From NCBI GenBank assembly GCA_022842725.1, contig JALHOZ010000038.1, positions 1 through 43,944 of the forward strand: DNA of 43,944 nucleotides, given 5' to 3'. This document shows positions 1 to 9,066 of the stretch, one piece after another. Source of the stretch: Saprospiraceae bacterium. GTDB lineage: Bacteria > Bacteroidota > Bacteroidia > Chitinophagales > Saprospiraceae. Position 1 is the stretch's first letter. The number at the start of each line of letters is the position of its first letter. The translations under genes and the position numbers were made by a program. Below the pieces are notes generated by a model that was not told the DNA's origin, searched no databases, and saw nothing but the letters and a program-made list of their open reading frames with translations.

Positions 1-2084
1 TCAGTCACCAGATTGATCCACAGAATGTGTATCGGCAGCAGGGGAAGTGGCATACCCAAAAGCGGAGCGAGAAAGATGACCCATATCTCAGCACCATTGC
101 AGGTCATGATATATTTGATAAACTTTCTGATATTGTCAAAAATGCGCCTTCCTTCTTTGACCGCTTTTATAATCGTCGCAAAATGATCGTCTAATAATAC
201 CATATCTGCAGCTTCTTTACTGACATCAGTACCGGAAATACCCATGGCGACCCCGATATTGGCAGCTTTGAGGGAAGGAGCGTCATTGATCCCGTCACCT
301 GTCATAGCAACAAAATGACCTTTGTTTTGTAAAGACCGGATAATCCGCAGTTTTTGATCGGGAGCGACCCGGGCATACACAGAAACGTTTTCTACCATCC
401 CGCTGAATGTTTCTTCATCCAGATGTTTGAGTTCTGAGCCGGTCAAAACCAAATCTTCTTCTTTCAAAATGCCTATTTGACTTGCAATAGCTTTGGCTGT
501 CGACGGATGGTCGCCGGTGATCATCACAGGTCTGATGCCCGCACTTCTGCATTCGGCAATAGCTAATGCCACGTCTTTTCGGGGAGGATCTGTCAAACCC
601 ACAATACCGACCAATTGAAGGTCTTTTTCTACCGATTTATAAACAAAGGGTTCAGGAAGGTTTTTGACAATCTGAAAGGCATACGCCAATACTCTTTTGC
701 CTTTTGAAGCCCATTCTTCCGACAAGCGATTCAAAACATCTTTATCATCATTATGTAATAAAGCTTCACGGATGACTTCACTGGCACCTTTGGTAATAAT
801 CAGGTATTGACCTTCATAATGATGAACTGTGGTCATACATTTTCTGTCAGAATCAAAGGGCAATTCGGCTACTCTTTTGTGATTTTTTGTCAGAGCGATA
901 TAGCCGTCATATTTGTCTTTATCAAGAATATATTGCACCATAGCGAGTTCTGTTGACTCGCCAAAAGGAAGTCCGGCTTCATTAAATTTTACGTCATGAT
1001 TCAGGGCAATACACAGATCCAGTAATCTGTCAAAGTGTTTTGTGTCTTCATCTTTATTACAATTTTTGACAGCATCAACTTTCATTTTATTCCGGGTAAG
1101 GGTTCCTGTTTTGTCACTGCATATAAAACTCACAGAACCCAGGGTCTCAACAGCGGGCAATTTGAGGACCAAAGCCTTTTTTTTGGCCAATCGGTAGGCT
1201 CCGCCGGATAAGGCTATGGTGATCAGGGCTGGCAAGGCTTCCGGAATGGCTGCAACGGCCAGACTGATGGACAATAATAAAAGTTGCATAGGTTCTTCGC
1301 CACGCAATATACCGGAAACAAACAAAATGACACATATGAGCAAAATGATGTACGTAAGGTTTTTGCCAAAATGTTGCATACGGATTTGCAGAGGCGTTAT
1401 GATTTCTTTTTCCTGGAGCAGGTTGGCAATTTTTCCCAATTCTGTTTTCATTCCGGTGGCAAAAACAACTCCTTTTGCCCTACCGTGAGAAACCAACGTA
1501 CCCTTAAAAACGATATTGAGGCGATCACCCAGGGATACATCATCTTCGAGCAACACATCATTTGTTTTGTCCACCGGAAAGGATTCGCCGGTAAGGGAGG
1601 ATTCGTCCAAACGTAAACCAAAGGTTTCCAGAAGACGCATGTCTGCAGGGACTACATTTCCGGCTTCGAGGATGACGACATCTCCCGGCACCAGCCCTGT
1701 TGCAGGGATGATTTCGGGTTTTCCATTGCGAAGCACCTGACTATTGGTGATGTTGATTTTTTTAAGGGCTTCCATGGTTTTTTCAGCACGGTATTCCTGA
1801 ACAAATCCAACTATAGAATTGAGCATTACTATGACCAGGATGATAATCATATCCGTTTTGTCACCCATTATACCTGAAAGGATGGCTGCAAGGATGAGAA
1901 TGATGATCATAAAGTCCTTAAACTGTAGTAAAAAAAGCAGCCAGGCAGGATGTTTTTTAGTTTCCGTCAATTCGTTTTGCCCAACTTCAAGCAGTCTTTT
2001 TTGTGCTTCTTCGGCAGAAAGGCCGGTATTTTCGGTTTTTAGATTTTGAAGAATGTTTGGGATAGATTCGTTATAGTATAACAT
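1..2084 (-). CDS. P-type cation-translocating ATPase (Ca2+-type, class II), C-terminus outside window
   Basis: This is an ATP-driven cation pump of the plasma membrane, most like bacterial SERCA/PMCA-type calcium ATPases. About 694 residues are present; the gene runs off the left edge, so the last membrane helices are missing. In order I see an N-terminal cation-ATPase domain, a first membrane helix pair, the actuator motif LTGES, the helix-4 motif IPEALP (ion binding in class II pumps), the phosphorylation motif CSDKTGTLT with the catalytic Asp, the nucleotide-binding domain with KGAS, and the hinge motif TGDGINDAP. The start ATG is at 2082-2084, and the first residues (MLYYNESIPN) fit the family. 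The AI-2E gene upstream is on the same strand, only 23 bp away when its full frame is counted, so the two may be cotranscribed. Ca2+ versus Na+/K+ or Mg2+ specificity cannot be settled from this part. Confidence 0.93.
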   Translation of the reverse strand, partial: MLYYNESIPNILQNLKTENTGLSAEEAQKRLLEVGQNELTETKKHPAWLLFLLQFKDFMIIILILAAILSGIMGDKTDMIIILVIVMLNSIVGFVQEYRAEKTMEALKKINITNSQVLRNGKPEIIPATGLVPGDVVILEAGNVVPADMRLLETFGLRLDESSLTGESFPVDKTNDVLLEDDVSLGDRLNIVFKGTLVSHGRAKGVVFATGMKTELGKIANLLQEKEIITPLQIRMQHFGKNLTYIILLICVILFVSGILRGEEPMQLLLLSISLAVAAIPEALPALITIALSGGAYRLAKKKALVLKLPAVETLGSVSFICSDKTGTLTRNKMKVDAVKNCNKDEDTKHFDRLLDLCIALNHDVKFNEAGLPFGESTELAMVQYILDKDKYDGYIALTKNHKRVAELPFDSDRKCMTTVHHYEGQYLIITKGASEVIREALLHNDDKDVLNRLSEEWASKGKRVLAYAFQIVKNLPEPFVYKSVEKDLQLVGIVGLTDPPRKDVALAIAECRSAGIRPVMITGDHPSTAKAIASQIGILKEEDLVLTGSELKHLDEETFSGMVENVSVYARVAPDQKLRIIRSLQNKGHFVAMTGDGINDAPSLKAANIGVAMGISGTDVSKEAADMVLLDDHFATIIKAVKEGRRIFDNIRKFIKYIMTCNGAEIWVIFLAPLLGMPLPLLPIHILWINLVT

Positions 2085-2107
2085 TTTTTTGGTTTATTTC
2101 AAAGGGA

Positions 2108-3175
2108 TCAGTCTCCCAATAATTCAGACAAATAATTTAGTTTTGGCGTTTTATCTGCAATCAGCTTTATGATACTGACCATCGGGACAAACAGGATCAT
2201 TCCGGCAGCTCCCCACAAAATACCTCCTGCCACAATCATGATAAAAACAATCAGGGTATTGATTTTTAATCGTTTTCCTACAGCCAGTGGAAATATAAGT
2301 TAGGCTTCCAAAATCTGGACAAACCCAAACATGATAATGACTGCTACAGGATACCATATTGCATTATGAGTCACCCATACCACGATCACGGGCAGCAATG
2401 CACCGATCATGATGCCGACATAAGGTATAAAAGTCAAAACCGCCGCTGTAAAACCAAACAAAAAGGCATGTGGCACACCGATCAACAAAAGCCCGACACT
2501 ATTGAGAATACCCACCAACAAATAAACGAGCAACATACCTTTCGCAAAATTGTAATAGGTAAGAATCGTTTCTTTCAGGACTTCATAAATGGTGGCCCGG
2601 TTTTGTTTCGGAAACAAAAGATACAACGTCTTGACCAGTTTATGCCGGTACAATAAAATCAAAAAAGCAAAAATAGGCGTCATGATTAAAAAAACAAATC
2701 CATCCGTAAAACCGGAAACCGTATCCCCCACCAGCGATAATATTCTGTTCCCCGCATTGTTGGCCATATTGTTGATTATTTCCTTTTGTCTGTCAGGACT
2801 CAGTCCCAGATTTTCTGCAATCAACACACTGATATTATCTAATGCTTCGGTCAGTTTGAGTTGGATCTCAGACCATTGGTATGACAATTCAGCCAGTTGG
2901 ACAAAAAGCAAATAAGCCAATCCTATACTGATCATAAAAACCAAAACAACCGGAAGGATGATGGCCATGGTCCTGGGTATTTTTTTGCTTTCGAGCCAAA
3001 AACAAACCGGGTATAAGAGAAAACTGATGAGGATGGCAAAACTCAGTGGAATAAACAATGTTTTGCCCATATACAGAATCAAAGGAATGAGTACTACGTA
3101 CATCAAAACATACAGAATCTGAGGGTGTGAATGGTTACTATTGTTTTGTTCCATGTTCCTCGGTTTAAAAAACAA
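2108..3175 (-). pseudogene. AI-2E family transporter, interrupted by one in-frame stop codon
   Basis: This is a multi-pass inner-membrane protein of the AI-2E/PerM family, whose members export small molecules or act as Na+/H+ antiporters. The frame from 3175 encodes 291 residues with six or so hydrophobic segments and then meets TAA at 2300-2302. Reading on in exactly the same frame gives about 63 further residues that are clearly the family's conserved C-terminal part (VGKRLKINTLIVF, then GILWGAAGMILFVP) and end at TGA at 2108-2110. The total would be 355 codons, the usual family length. The stop replaces a residue in the conserved segment after VQILEA. So this is a nonsense-mutated gene, a sequencing error, or a readthrough/recoded gene; no frameshift is needed. 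The truncated 291-residue product lacks the last two helices and is unlikely to work. Confidence 0.8.
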
Positions 3176-3230
3176 ATAATCAGAAATCAGATCTAAAATA
3201 TGGCTCTGAAACTCCGTATCTTAATAAAAA

Positions 3231-3238
3231 CAAAGTTA
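3231..3238 (-). promoter_or_regulatory. Putative Bacteroidota -7 promoter element for the AI-2E gene
   Basis: On the minus strand the octamer TAACTTTG fits the Bacteroidota -7 consensus TAnnTTTG and lies 55 bp before the ATG at 3175. A clear TTTG at -33 is not visible, so this is a partial match only. Confidence 0.4.
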
Positions 3239-3525
3239 CAAAAAATTTCAGACAATTCCTTTATTAACAGCTAAAAAGTGTATTTATGGGGAAGGATCAT
3301 CTGAACATCGACCCCCAATCAATCGTAGTATCGTCGATGGTAATGATGTCATTAATAATGAACAGGATCGCAGGAATTGTTTAGGGTCTAATTTTGTTGT
3401 TTAATTGTTTAACGTTTAATGTTTAGGGGGTTTCTGGTGACAACTTGATTTTGACATCCCTTTTGTGCCACTTCAACCCAACTTACCATTCCGAAAGTTT
3501 TCGGAATCAAATAGTATCTTTTAAA

Positions 3526-3596
3526 AGGGGCGTAGCCCTGGCATCTTAATAGAATAATCAATAACACCAATCTGAGGGGCGTAGCCCTGACATCTT
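3526..3596 (+). repeat. Doublet of a short hairpin repeat (core GGGCGTAGCCC)
   Basis: Two copies of AGGGGCGTAGCCCTG, each followed by a variable dinucleotide and ATCTTA, start at 3526 and 3575, 49 bp apart. The core GGGC-GTA-GCCC is a perfect small inverted repeat. The same doublet with nearly the same spacing is at 32052-32125, and a single inverted relative is at 43885-43899. The rest of the 600-bp gap 3176-3778 holds the AI-2E promoter region and a stretch rich in TTTAATGTTTAG-like sequence near 3395-3430; I see no gene in it. Confidence 0.7.
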
Positions 3597-3778
3597 ACAT
3601 GAGGTTTAGATTGAGGTTGAGATTGAAAAGGTTCCACCACTAAAAAATGTCGAATAGGCCCCTAAATCACAAATAATCCGATGTTTTGGTCATAAAAACA
3701 AATGAAAAGAACCGCTTTTGTAATGTTTGATTATGCAGAAAACAAAAGATAAAAAGTCAGATTTAGAAATAAACTACT

Positions 3779-4453
3779 TTGAATGATACAACCGTGATTA
3801 TTAATAGTACCTTGTTGCTTATTAGGCAATCTGCCACATTTTGTGTTAAAAAAAACATTTTGAAAGAGATATTTGAAACTTTGATAGAAACGTATCTGGC
3901 AGATAAAGTGGGAATATCGGACATGTTTTTAAGTAAATATCTTTCAGCACAACTGAAAAACAATCTGAATAACTTACATAACAACCGGGAGCTGATCAAT
4001 GCCGGCACAGGAAACGAAGACATCATCCTCAAAGATACTACAGTAAGAAGTGATAAAATTTATTGGTTGGACAGAAACCACAATAACCAACATGAAGATG
4101 CTTTTTTTGATCTGATGGACGAATTTGTCAGATACCTCAATGAAACCTGTTATGCCGGAATCACCCATTATGAATTTCATTATGCTTTATATGAAAAAGG
4201 ATGTTTTTATAAAAGGCATCTGGATCGTTTCAGAAATGATGACAGCCGTTTGTTTTCAATGATTACCTACCTGAATACAGAATGGAAAGAAGGTGACGGC
4301 GGTGAGTTGAATATATACCATGAAGACGGGACAGCACAAAAAATCAGCCCGACAGCCGGAAAAAGTGTATTTTTCAAAAGCGACGAACTGGAACATGAAG
4401 TTTTGGAAACCATGATGCCCAGAATGAGCATCACCGGTTGGTTGAGAAAATAA
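3779..4453 (+). CDS. 2OG-Fe(II) oxygenase (prolyl 4-hydroxylase-like fold)
   Basis: This is a probable non-haem iron, 2-oxoglutarate-dependent dioxygenase of the P4Hc superfamily, cytosolic, with an unknown hydroxylation substrate. The facial triad is visible: His147-x-Asp149 in the segment YKRHLDRF, and the distal His206 in ELEHEV, followed by Arg215 in RMSITGW for the 2-oxoglutarate carboxylate. The order and spacing (HxD, about 57 residues, H, 9 residues, R) is the family pattern. The longest frame begins with TTG at 3779, three codons after an in-frame TAA at 3770. The first ATG is only at residue 49, so translation starts either at this TTG or at a later TTG around residue 28, just before KEIFETLIETYL. 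It is a single gene with no operon partner; the intergenic repeats on both sides suggest a standalone unit. Confidence 0.85.
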   Translation: MNDTTVIINSTLLLIRQSATFCVKKNILKEIFETLIETYLADKVGISDMFLSKYLSAQLKNNLNNLHNNRELINAGTGNEDIILKDTTVRSDKIYWLDRNHNNQHEDAFFDLMDEFVRYLNETCYAGITHYEFHYALYEKGCFYKRHLDRFRNDDSRLFSMITYLNTEWKEGDGGELNIYHEDGTAQKISPTAGKSVFFKSDELEHEVLETMMPRMSITGWLRK

Positions 4454-4466
4454 CAAAAGGATGTAG

Positions 4467-4590
4467 GTACAAGGTTTTAGGTATTGGGAGCAGTTTAGGG
4501 TTAATGAGTCTCTAAACCTTAAACTTTTAACAATAAACAGTTAACTATAAACCATAAACTCTAAACATTAAACTCTAAACATTAAACAGC
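4467..4590. repeat. Low-complexity TTTTAGGTATT / CTAAACATTAAA array
   Basis: Between two genes lies sequence made of GGTTTTAGGTATTGGG-type words followed by reiterated TAAACTCTAAACATTAAAC words. Similar words recur at 3395-3430 (inverted), 31074-31186, 32131-32172 and 35150-35204. No ORF is present. Confidence 0.55.
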
Positions 4591-4592
4591 TA

Positions 4593-6077
4593 CTAATAAA
4601 TATTAATTTGTTTAGCCAAATAAGCCGGAATCCCAATGTCTTTATTTTGCACCCTGATGATAACCTGGTCTTTTTGAATCTGAACAATAGAAAAAATGGT
4701 TTCCGCCATGATGCCCAGTTCCCATAGTTCACCTTCGATGTCATGGTTGAGCTGCTCCTTGGCTATCCTGCCCTTTTGTTTTGGATTGAGCGATATCAAT
4801 GACCGGGCTGGCGTTTTGGTTTTTGGAGGAATCGGACTACCGTGAGGATCGGTGGTCGGATATCCGAGTTTTTCGTCAACCTCATCGACGAGGTCCCGCG
4901 TGAGTTGATGTTCTAGACGGTCAGCTTCAGAGTGTATCTGTTCCTGATTCATACCCATTTTGTCGACCTGAAAGGTTTCCCACAATCGGTGCGCCCTGAC
5001 GATCTCTTGTCCCGCATCATGACCTTTGAGCGTAAGGTGATACTTCCTGCCTTCCGATTCGACCATGCCCGACCGCACCAGGTTGTTTAGTTTTTGCTGG
5101 ATGGTGCTCATAGATATACCCAGGGCGTTTTTCATTTTTTCTATGTCTTCTGACGACAAAATATCCTGTTTCAACATCCATTTGATGATGTCTTCCCGGA
5201 TGATTTTGTCTGATTGTTTTTTGCGGTTCCAATACTTGCGCACCAATCCTTTTTCAGGAGCAAAAAACACCGAAATTCCGTACAATATTCCGGCGACAAT
5301 CACCATGACAGGGCCGGGATTACTGTCCAGCCATACAGCGATGACAAAACCACAAATGGCCGAAAACATGCCAAATACAGCAGACAAAAACAATACTTTG
5401 CGCAATTGATGAAAATATAATAATGCCGTCGAAGCCGGCGTAATCAACATGGCAACCACCAGGATCACACCTACCGTCCGCATGGCAGATACCACCGCAA
5501 AACTCAGCATAAACATAAGGAGATAATGGGTGGCCTGAACACTGATACCCATGACCTGCGCCACCACCGGTTGAAAAGTCGTGGCAAAAAAGTACCGGTA
5601 AAACACCACAATCGTCGTTATCGAATACACCGCAACGATCACCGACATCCACAGGTCTGCCGGCGTCACGGCCAGTACATTGCCAAATAAAAAGTCCTTG
5701 AGGTCGAGGTGCACATTTTCTGTATTGTTGAGCCAGGAGATACCGATGATCCCCAACGAAAACATCACCGTAAATACGATCCCAATAGCAGCATCATTGC
5801 GGGTTTTGGCATTTTGTTGTATCCAGCTGATCAGGCTTGTACTGATCAACCCGGCGATGATGGCACCCAAAAAAAATCCCAACGGATTGTATCCGAAAAA
5901 AAGAAAAGCCACCACAATACCCGGCAATACCGAATGCGACAGCGCATCCCCCAACAATGACATGTTGCGCAATACGATAAATACACCCAAAACCCCGCAG
6001 GTCAATCCGACCAGGGTCGATGCGATAATGGCCCGAACGGCCCATGGTTGGGTAAATATTTCTAAAAAAGACTCCAT
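4593..6077 (-). CDS. Metal ABC transporter permease (ZnuB/MntB type) fused to a DtxR/MntR-type regulator
   Basis: This 494-residue protein joins a membrane permease to a metal-sensing regulator. Residues 1 to about 275 form an ABC-3 family permease (seven to nine hydrophobic helices, conserved LLGDALSHSVLPG near the N-terminus) that would pass Mn2+, Zn2+ or Fe2+ through the inner membrane. Residues about 290-365 form a winged helix, followed by a DtxR dimerisation/metal-binding part with the family signatures HRLWETF, EADRLEH and TDPHGSPIP. About 80 C-terminal residues look like the FeoA/SH3-like domain of DtxR proteins. Normally the permease, an ATPase and a binding protein are encoded together and the regulator is soluble. 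No ATPase or binding protein gene lies in this window. The regulator part may sense cytosolic metal and gate the permease, or repress from the membrane; this is inference. Confidence 0.9.
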   Translation of the reverse strand: MESFLEIFTQPWAVRAIIASTLVGLTCGVLGVFIVLRNMSLLGDALSHSVLPGIVVAFLFFGYNPLGFFLGAIIAGLISTSLISWIQQNAKTRNDAAIGIVFTVMFSLGIIGISWLNNTENVHLDLKDFLFGNVLAVTPADLWMSVIVAVYSITTIVVFYRYFFATTFQPVVAQVMGISVQATHYLLMFMLSFAVVSAMRTVGVILVVAMLITPASTALLYFHQLRKVLFLSAVFGMFSAICGFVIAVWLDSNPGPVMVIVAGILYGISVFFAPEKGLVRKYWNRKKQSDKIIREDIIKWMLKQDILSSEDIEKMKNALGISMSTIQQKLNNLVRSGMVESEGRKYHLTLKGHDAGQEIVRAHRLWETFQVDKMGMNQEQIHSEADRLEHQLTRDLVDEVDEKLGYPTTDPHGSPIPPKTKTPARSLISLNPKQKGRIAKEQLNHDIEGELWELGIMAETIFSIVQIQKDQVIIRVQNKDIGIPAYLAKQINIY

Positions 6078-6175
6078 AAGGTATTATATAAACCAAATCA
6101 TTCTTCTAAAAACATTCAAACACCCAAAAAAGATGCAGGACCAAGTATGAAAACGAAGGATTATTTTTGGTTTTT

Positions 6176-6256
6176 GGGCGATCCCCTTCGGGTCGGGCTA
6201 TCCATTTTACTTCGTTTCACTTCGTGTCCATTCCTATCCCTATCGCTGTTGGGTTT
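6176..6256. repeat. Dispersed Bacteroidota-type repeat (CCCCTTCGGGTCGGGCTATCC family)
   Basis: The stretch beginning GGGCGATCCCCTTCGGGTCG and ending CCTATCCCTATCGC resembles a repeat I know from many Bacteroidota genomes, with an inner near-palindrome around TTACTTCGTTTCACTTCG. It sits just past the stop of the GT-C gene, between two genes of the same strand, where it could act as a transcript 3' end. Confidence 0.55.
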
Positions 6257-6269
6257 GCCTTCTACCTGT

Positions 6270-7616
6270 TTATTGCCCAACATTTCGGATACTCATACGC
6301 CCGAGATAGTTCAAAATTTTACTTTTCCAAATAAAAAAGAACAAAATCAGGTATTGGACAATCCACAATACGGTGTGTAGCGTATCAGACGTCCTTCCGT
6401 AAAAATGATAACTCATCACCACCACAAACGACCACACCAAAGAATAAACATTTCCGGTCAGCATGCCCAAAAATACCACAGGAATGACGTACCAGGGATG
6501 TACCGTAGTCGCCATTAACAAATACACCGTCCATATCAAAAGCATGGTCGTCAATTGTAGTTGTCTGTTGTTATCCCTCGCAAAAACTACCGATAAACGC
6601 AGGATCATACCCAAAGTAATCACAGCGAGCAGGGGCCCGACATACAAAATAAGATTGTACCCCGACAACCATAAACCCAATATCCGCAGGACAGCATAGA
6701 TACTGCCGTTAAATTCAAAACTCCGGAAATACAAATCTACGCTGTGCAAAAAGGTGAAAAATCCTTCCCGAAAAACAAAAGGCAAAACCAAAATCAAACC
6801 CGTTAATGCTATGGATAAAATAAAATGTATTCTTTCTTTTCCCCGGATGGACAAAACCAACAAGGGCAATAAAATCAAAGGCAACAATTTGACATTTACT
6901 GCCATAACAAAAAAGATTCCTGCCGTTTTCATTTTTCCCGTAAGGAAATAATAATAAAAAACCGCCAAAAAAGAAACCATCACGCCTTCTATGTGCAGGT
7001 TGCCAAAACATTCGACCAGCACCAAAGGATTGAGGGCGTACCAAAGGATGGTTGAAGGGGATTTGTTCCACAGTTTCAGTATACGAATCATAAACACCAA
7101 TCCGACGATCTCAAAAACCAGATAAATGATTTTGGCAAAAAAACTGAACAATAAAATATCTTTTGTCCACGCTGCCATCGCATAGATATATTGTGCTACC
7201 GGCGGATAAACGGTGTAGTACCCCGGCGAATTCATCTTTTCCAACAAAAAAGTGGGAAACCCGTACACATTATTCTGAAAATAATCCACCGGAAGCACCC
7301 CGTAAGGATTCTCCCCTGCCCTCGTCAACAATCCGTCAAAATGAAACCGGTACACATCGTCGGAAAGCATCGGAAACAACAACAAAAGGGAAAATTTGGC
7401 GATCAAAGACCACACCATCCAGACTTTCCAATGCTCCTGATGGCGCCGGATGATATAAAAATAGGCGACAAAAGCCAGAGAAAAAAACAAAAATATTCGT
7501 CCGAAATCGTATTGTGGCACCAAACACAACATGTACAGGGTCACCATCCAGATGATTCCCGCCAGGATCGTGGTGATACCAGAAAAACTAACGAAACCAG
7601 CGGGCTTTGACTGCAT
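6270..7616 (-). CDS. Polytopic membrane glycosyltransferase, GT-C type (mannosyltransferase-like)
   Basis: This 448-residue integral membrane protein has about ten to twelve hydrophobic helices and an early periplasmic loop with LSDDVYRFHFDG, the acidic motif typical of GT-C enzymes that use polyprenyl-phosphate sugars. It probably moves a hexose from a lipid carrier to a glycan or glycolipid outside the inner membrane. The aromatic segment YYTVYPPVAQY after the loop also fits the GT87/GT39-like group. The gene overlaps the end of the upstream GT2 gene by 29 bp, so the two are translationally coupled. Together with the next two genes it forms a three-gene unit: the DPM1-like enzyme may make the lipid-linked sugar that this enzyme consumes. 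The acceptor is unknown. Confidence 0.8.
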   Translation of the reverse strand: MQSKPAGFVSFSGITTILAGIIWMVTLYMLCLVPQYDFGRIFLFFSLAFVAYFYIIRRHQEHWKVWMVWSLIAKFSLLLLFPMLSDDVYRFHFDGLLTRAGENPYGVLPVDYFQNNVYGFPTFLLEKMNSPGYYTVYPPVAQYIYAMAAWTKDILLFSFFAKIIYLVFEIVGLVFMIRILKLWNKSPSTILWYALNPLVLVECFGNLHIEGVMVSFLAVFYYYFLTGKMKTAGIFFVMAVNVKLLPLILLPLLVLSIRGKERIHFILSIALTGLILVLPFVFREGFFTFLHSVDLYFRSFEFNGSIYAVLRILGLWLSGYNLILYVGPLLAVITLGMILRLSVVFARDNNRQLQLTTMLLIWTVYLLMATTVHPWYVIPVVFLGMLTGNVYSLVWSFVVVMSYHFYGRTSDTLHTVLWIVQYLILFFFIWKSKILNYLGRMSIRNVGQ

Positions 7617-9066
7617 ACATCATCAGTGACAGATAACCCAAAGCGAGCATCCCGTGTAAAATTAAAAAGTCATAAACACCCTGTTGTATCCCAAAAACCA
7701 AAGCCAGCACAAAATAAATGGCCAACATCGTTTCGCCGATGTTGATACCGTTGAATGATTTTTTGAAATAACTCAGAGCATTTGTCTGTATAGATTGCCG
7801 GGTGATTCCGTACTTGGGCGTCCGGATGAAAGCGCTTTTTTTGCCGATCCACCCCTGCCATACCGCTACACTGTTGTGAAAGGCCATCGCCATAGACAAG
7901 GACATAAACACCGGAAATATCACGACAAACTTAAATAGCTGCCATACTATATTTTTTTCCTTACGGAGAAAGATGACGTTGGCACTGAAGTACAGTACAA
8001 CAATAGATGCAAATGACAATAGAAACAGTTGTAAAAAGTTATACGGCATCTGAATATAAGCTTTCAGAAAGATCAACGGCACACTCGACAAACCCAGACA
8101 CAACACTGCGATAAAAACACTGCTGGCCATCAAATGAGACGTAGCATGGATTTTTTTCGGTATCGAAAGCGATGACGCCCAGATGCCGGACAACAATTTT
8201 TTTGCATTTTCAGCGCCTCCTTTCATCCAGCGAAATTGTTGGGATTTGAGTCCGTAGATGTCCGGTGGCAACTCTGCCGGAGAGCCTACTTCTTCCAGAT
8301 ATTTTATTTTCCAGCCTTTGAGTTGCGCGCGGTAGCTCAGGTCCAGATCTTCGGTGAGGGTATCTGCTTCCCACCCTCCGGCATCTTCTATGGTTTTTAC
8401 ACGCCACACCCCTGCTGTTCCGTTAAACTGCAACAGATAATCTCCCCGATAGCGACCTTTTTGTTCTACGGTAAAGTGTACATTGAGTTGCATCGCCTGC
8501 ATCTCTGTCAGCAAAGAATGGTTTTGATTGATATGTTCCCATCGCGTTTGTACCACACCAATCCTTTTATCAGCAAAATGAGGGATGGTCTTTTTGAGAA
8601 AATCTTTTTCCGGCAAAAAATCAGCGTCAAATATGGCGACAAACTCTGACAATACATAAGGCATAGACTCTTTAAGAGCCCCGGCCTTGTACCCCGAGCG
8701 GTCTGTGCGGTGCAATAAAGTAATGTCAAACCCCTTGTTGCGGTATTCCTCCACTTTTTTCCGGGAAATCTCCAGCGTATCATCGATAGAATCATCCAGA
8801 ACCAAAATGGTGAGTTTGTCTTTGGGATAGTCCAAAGAGGTGATATTGTCTATCAGACGGCTTGCCACATATTTTTCGTTGAATATCGGCAGTTGAATGG
8901 TAACGTGCGGCAGGACATGAGTCTCCGGTTTGTCCTTCGGGATATCTTTGGTTTCCTTTCGGAAAAGGTAGACAAAAAACAGGTGAAACTGAAAGAGACA
9001 ATAGATGCCGATACAGGTTAGCGAGATGATGTACAAAACCAAAAAAAGATAAGCCAGAAAAGTCAT
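7588..9066 (-). CDS. Membrane-bound processive-type glycosyltransferase family 2 (cellulose/glucomannan synthase-like)
   Basis: This 492-residue inner-membrane enzyme is a GT2 with the full catalytic set: the UDP-binding Asp region (VLDDSIDDT, about 88-97), DAD at 147-149, the catalytic TED at 238-240 and QQFRW at 276-280. One hydrophobic helix precedes the catalytic domain (residues 5-35), and about four helices follow it (from 310 on). This resembles CsgT/CslA-like synthases that make beta-linked glucan or mannan, and also bacterial ceramide glucosyltransferases. No PilZ domain is seen. It abuts the upstream GT2 gene with no gap (9066/9067) and overlaps the downstream GT-C gene, so it is the middle gene of a tight operon. 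Product identity (polymer versus glycolipid) cannot be told from sequence. Confidence 0.88.
   Translation of the reverse strand: MTFLAYLFLVLYIISLTCIGIYCLFQFHLFFVYLFRKETKDIPKDKPETHVLPHVTIQLPIFNEKYVASRLIDNITSLDYPKDKLTILVLDDSIDDTLEISRKKVEEYRNKGFDITLLHRTDRSGYKAGALKESMPYVLSEFVAIFDADFLPEKDFLKKTIPHFADKRIGVVQTRWEHINQNHSLLTEMQAMQLNVHFTVEQKGRYRGDYLLQFNGTAGVWRVKTIEDAGGWEADTLTEDLDLSYRAQLKGWKIKYLEEVGSPAELPPDIYGLKSQQFRWMKGGAENAKKLLSGIWASSLSIPKKIHATSHLMASSVFIAVLCLGLSSVPLIFLKAYIQMPYNFLQLFLLSFASIVVLYFSANVIFLRKEKNIVWQLFKFVVIFPVFMSLSMAMAFHNSVAVWQGWIGKKSAFIRTPKYGITRQSIQTNALSYFKKSFNGINIGETMLAIYFVLALVFGIQQGVYDFLILHGMLALGYLSLMMYAVKARWFR

Noticed and set aside
2151-2357. Minus-strand frame of 68 codons at the end of the AI-2E gene
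   Set aside because: It is in another frame; the true continuation is in the same frame as the main part, behind the stop at 2300.
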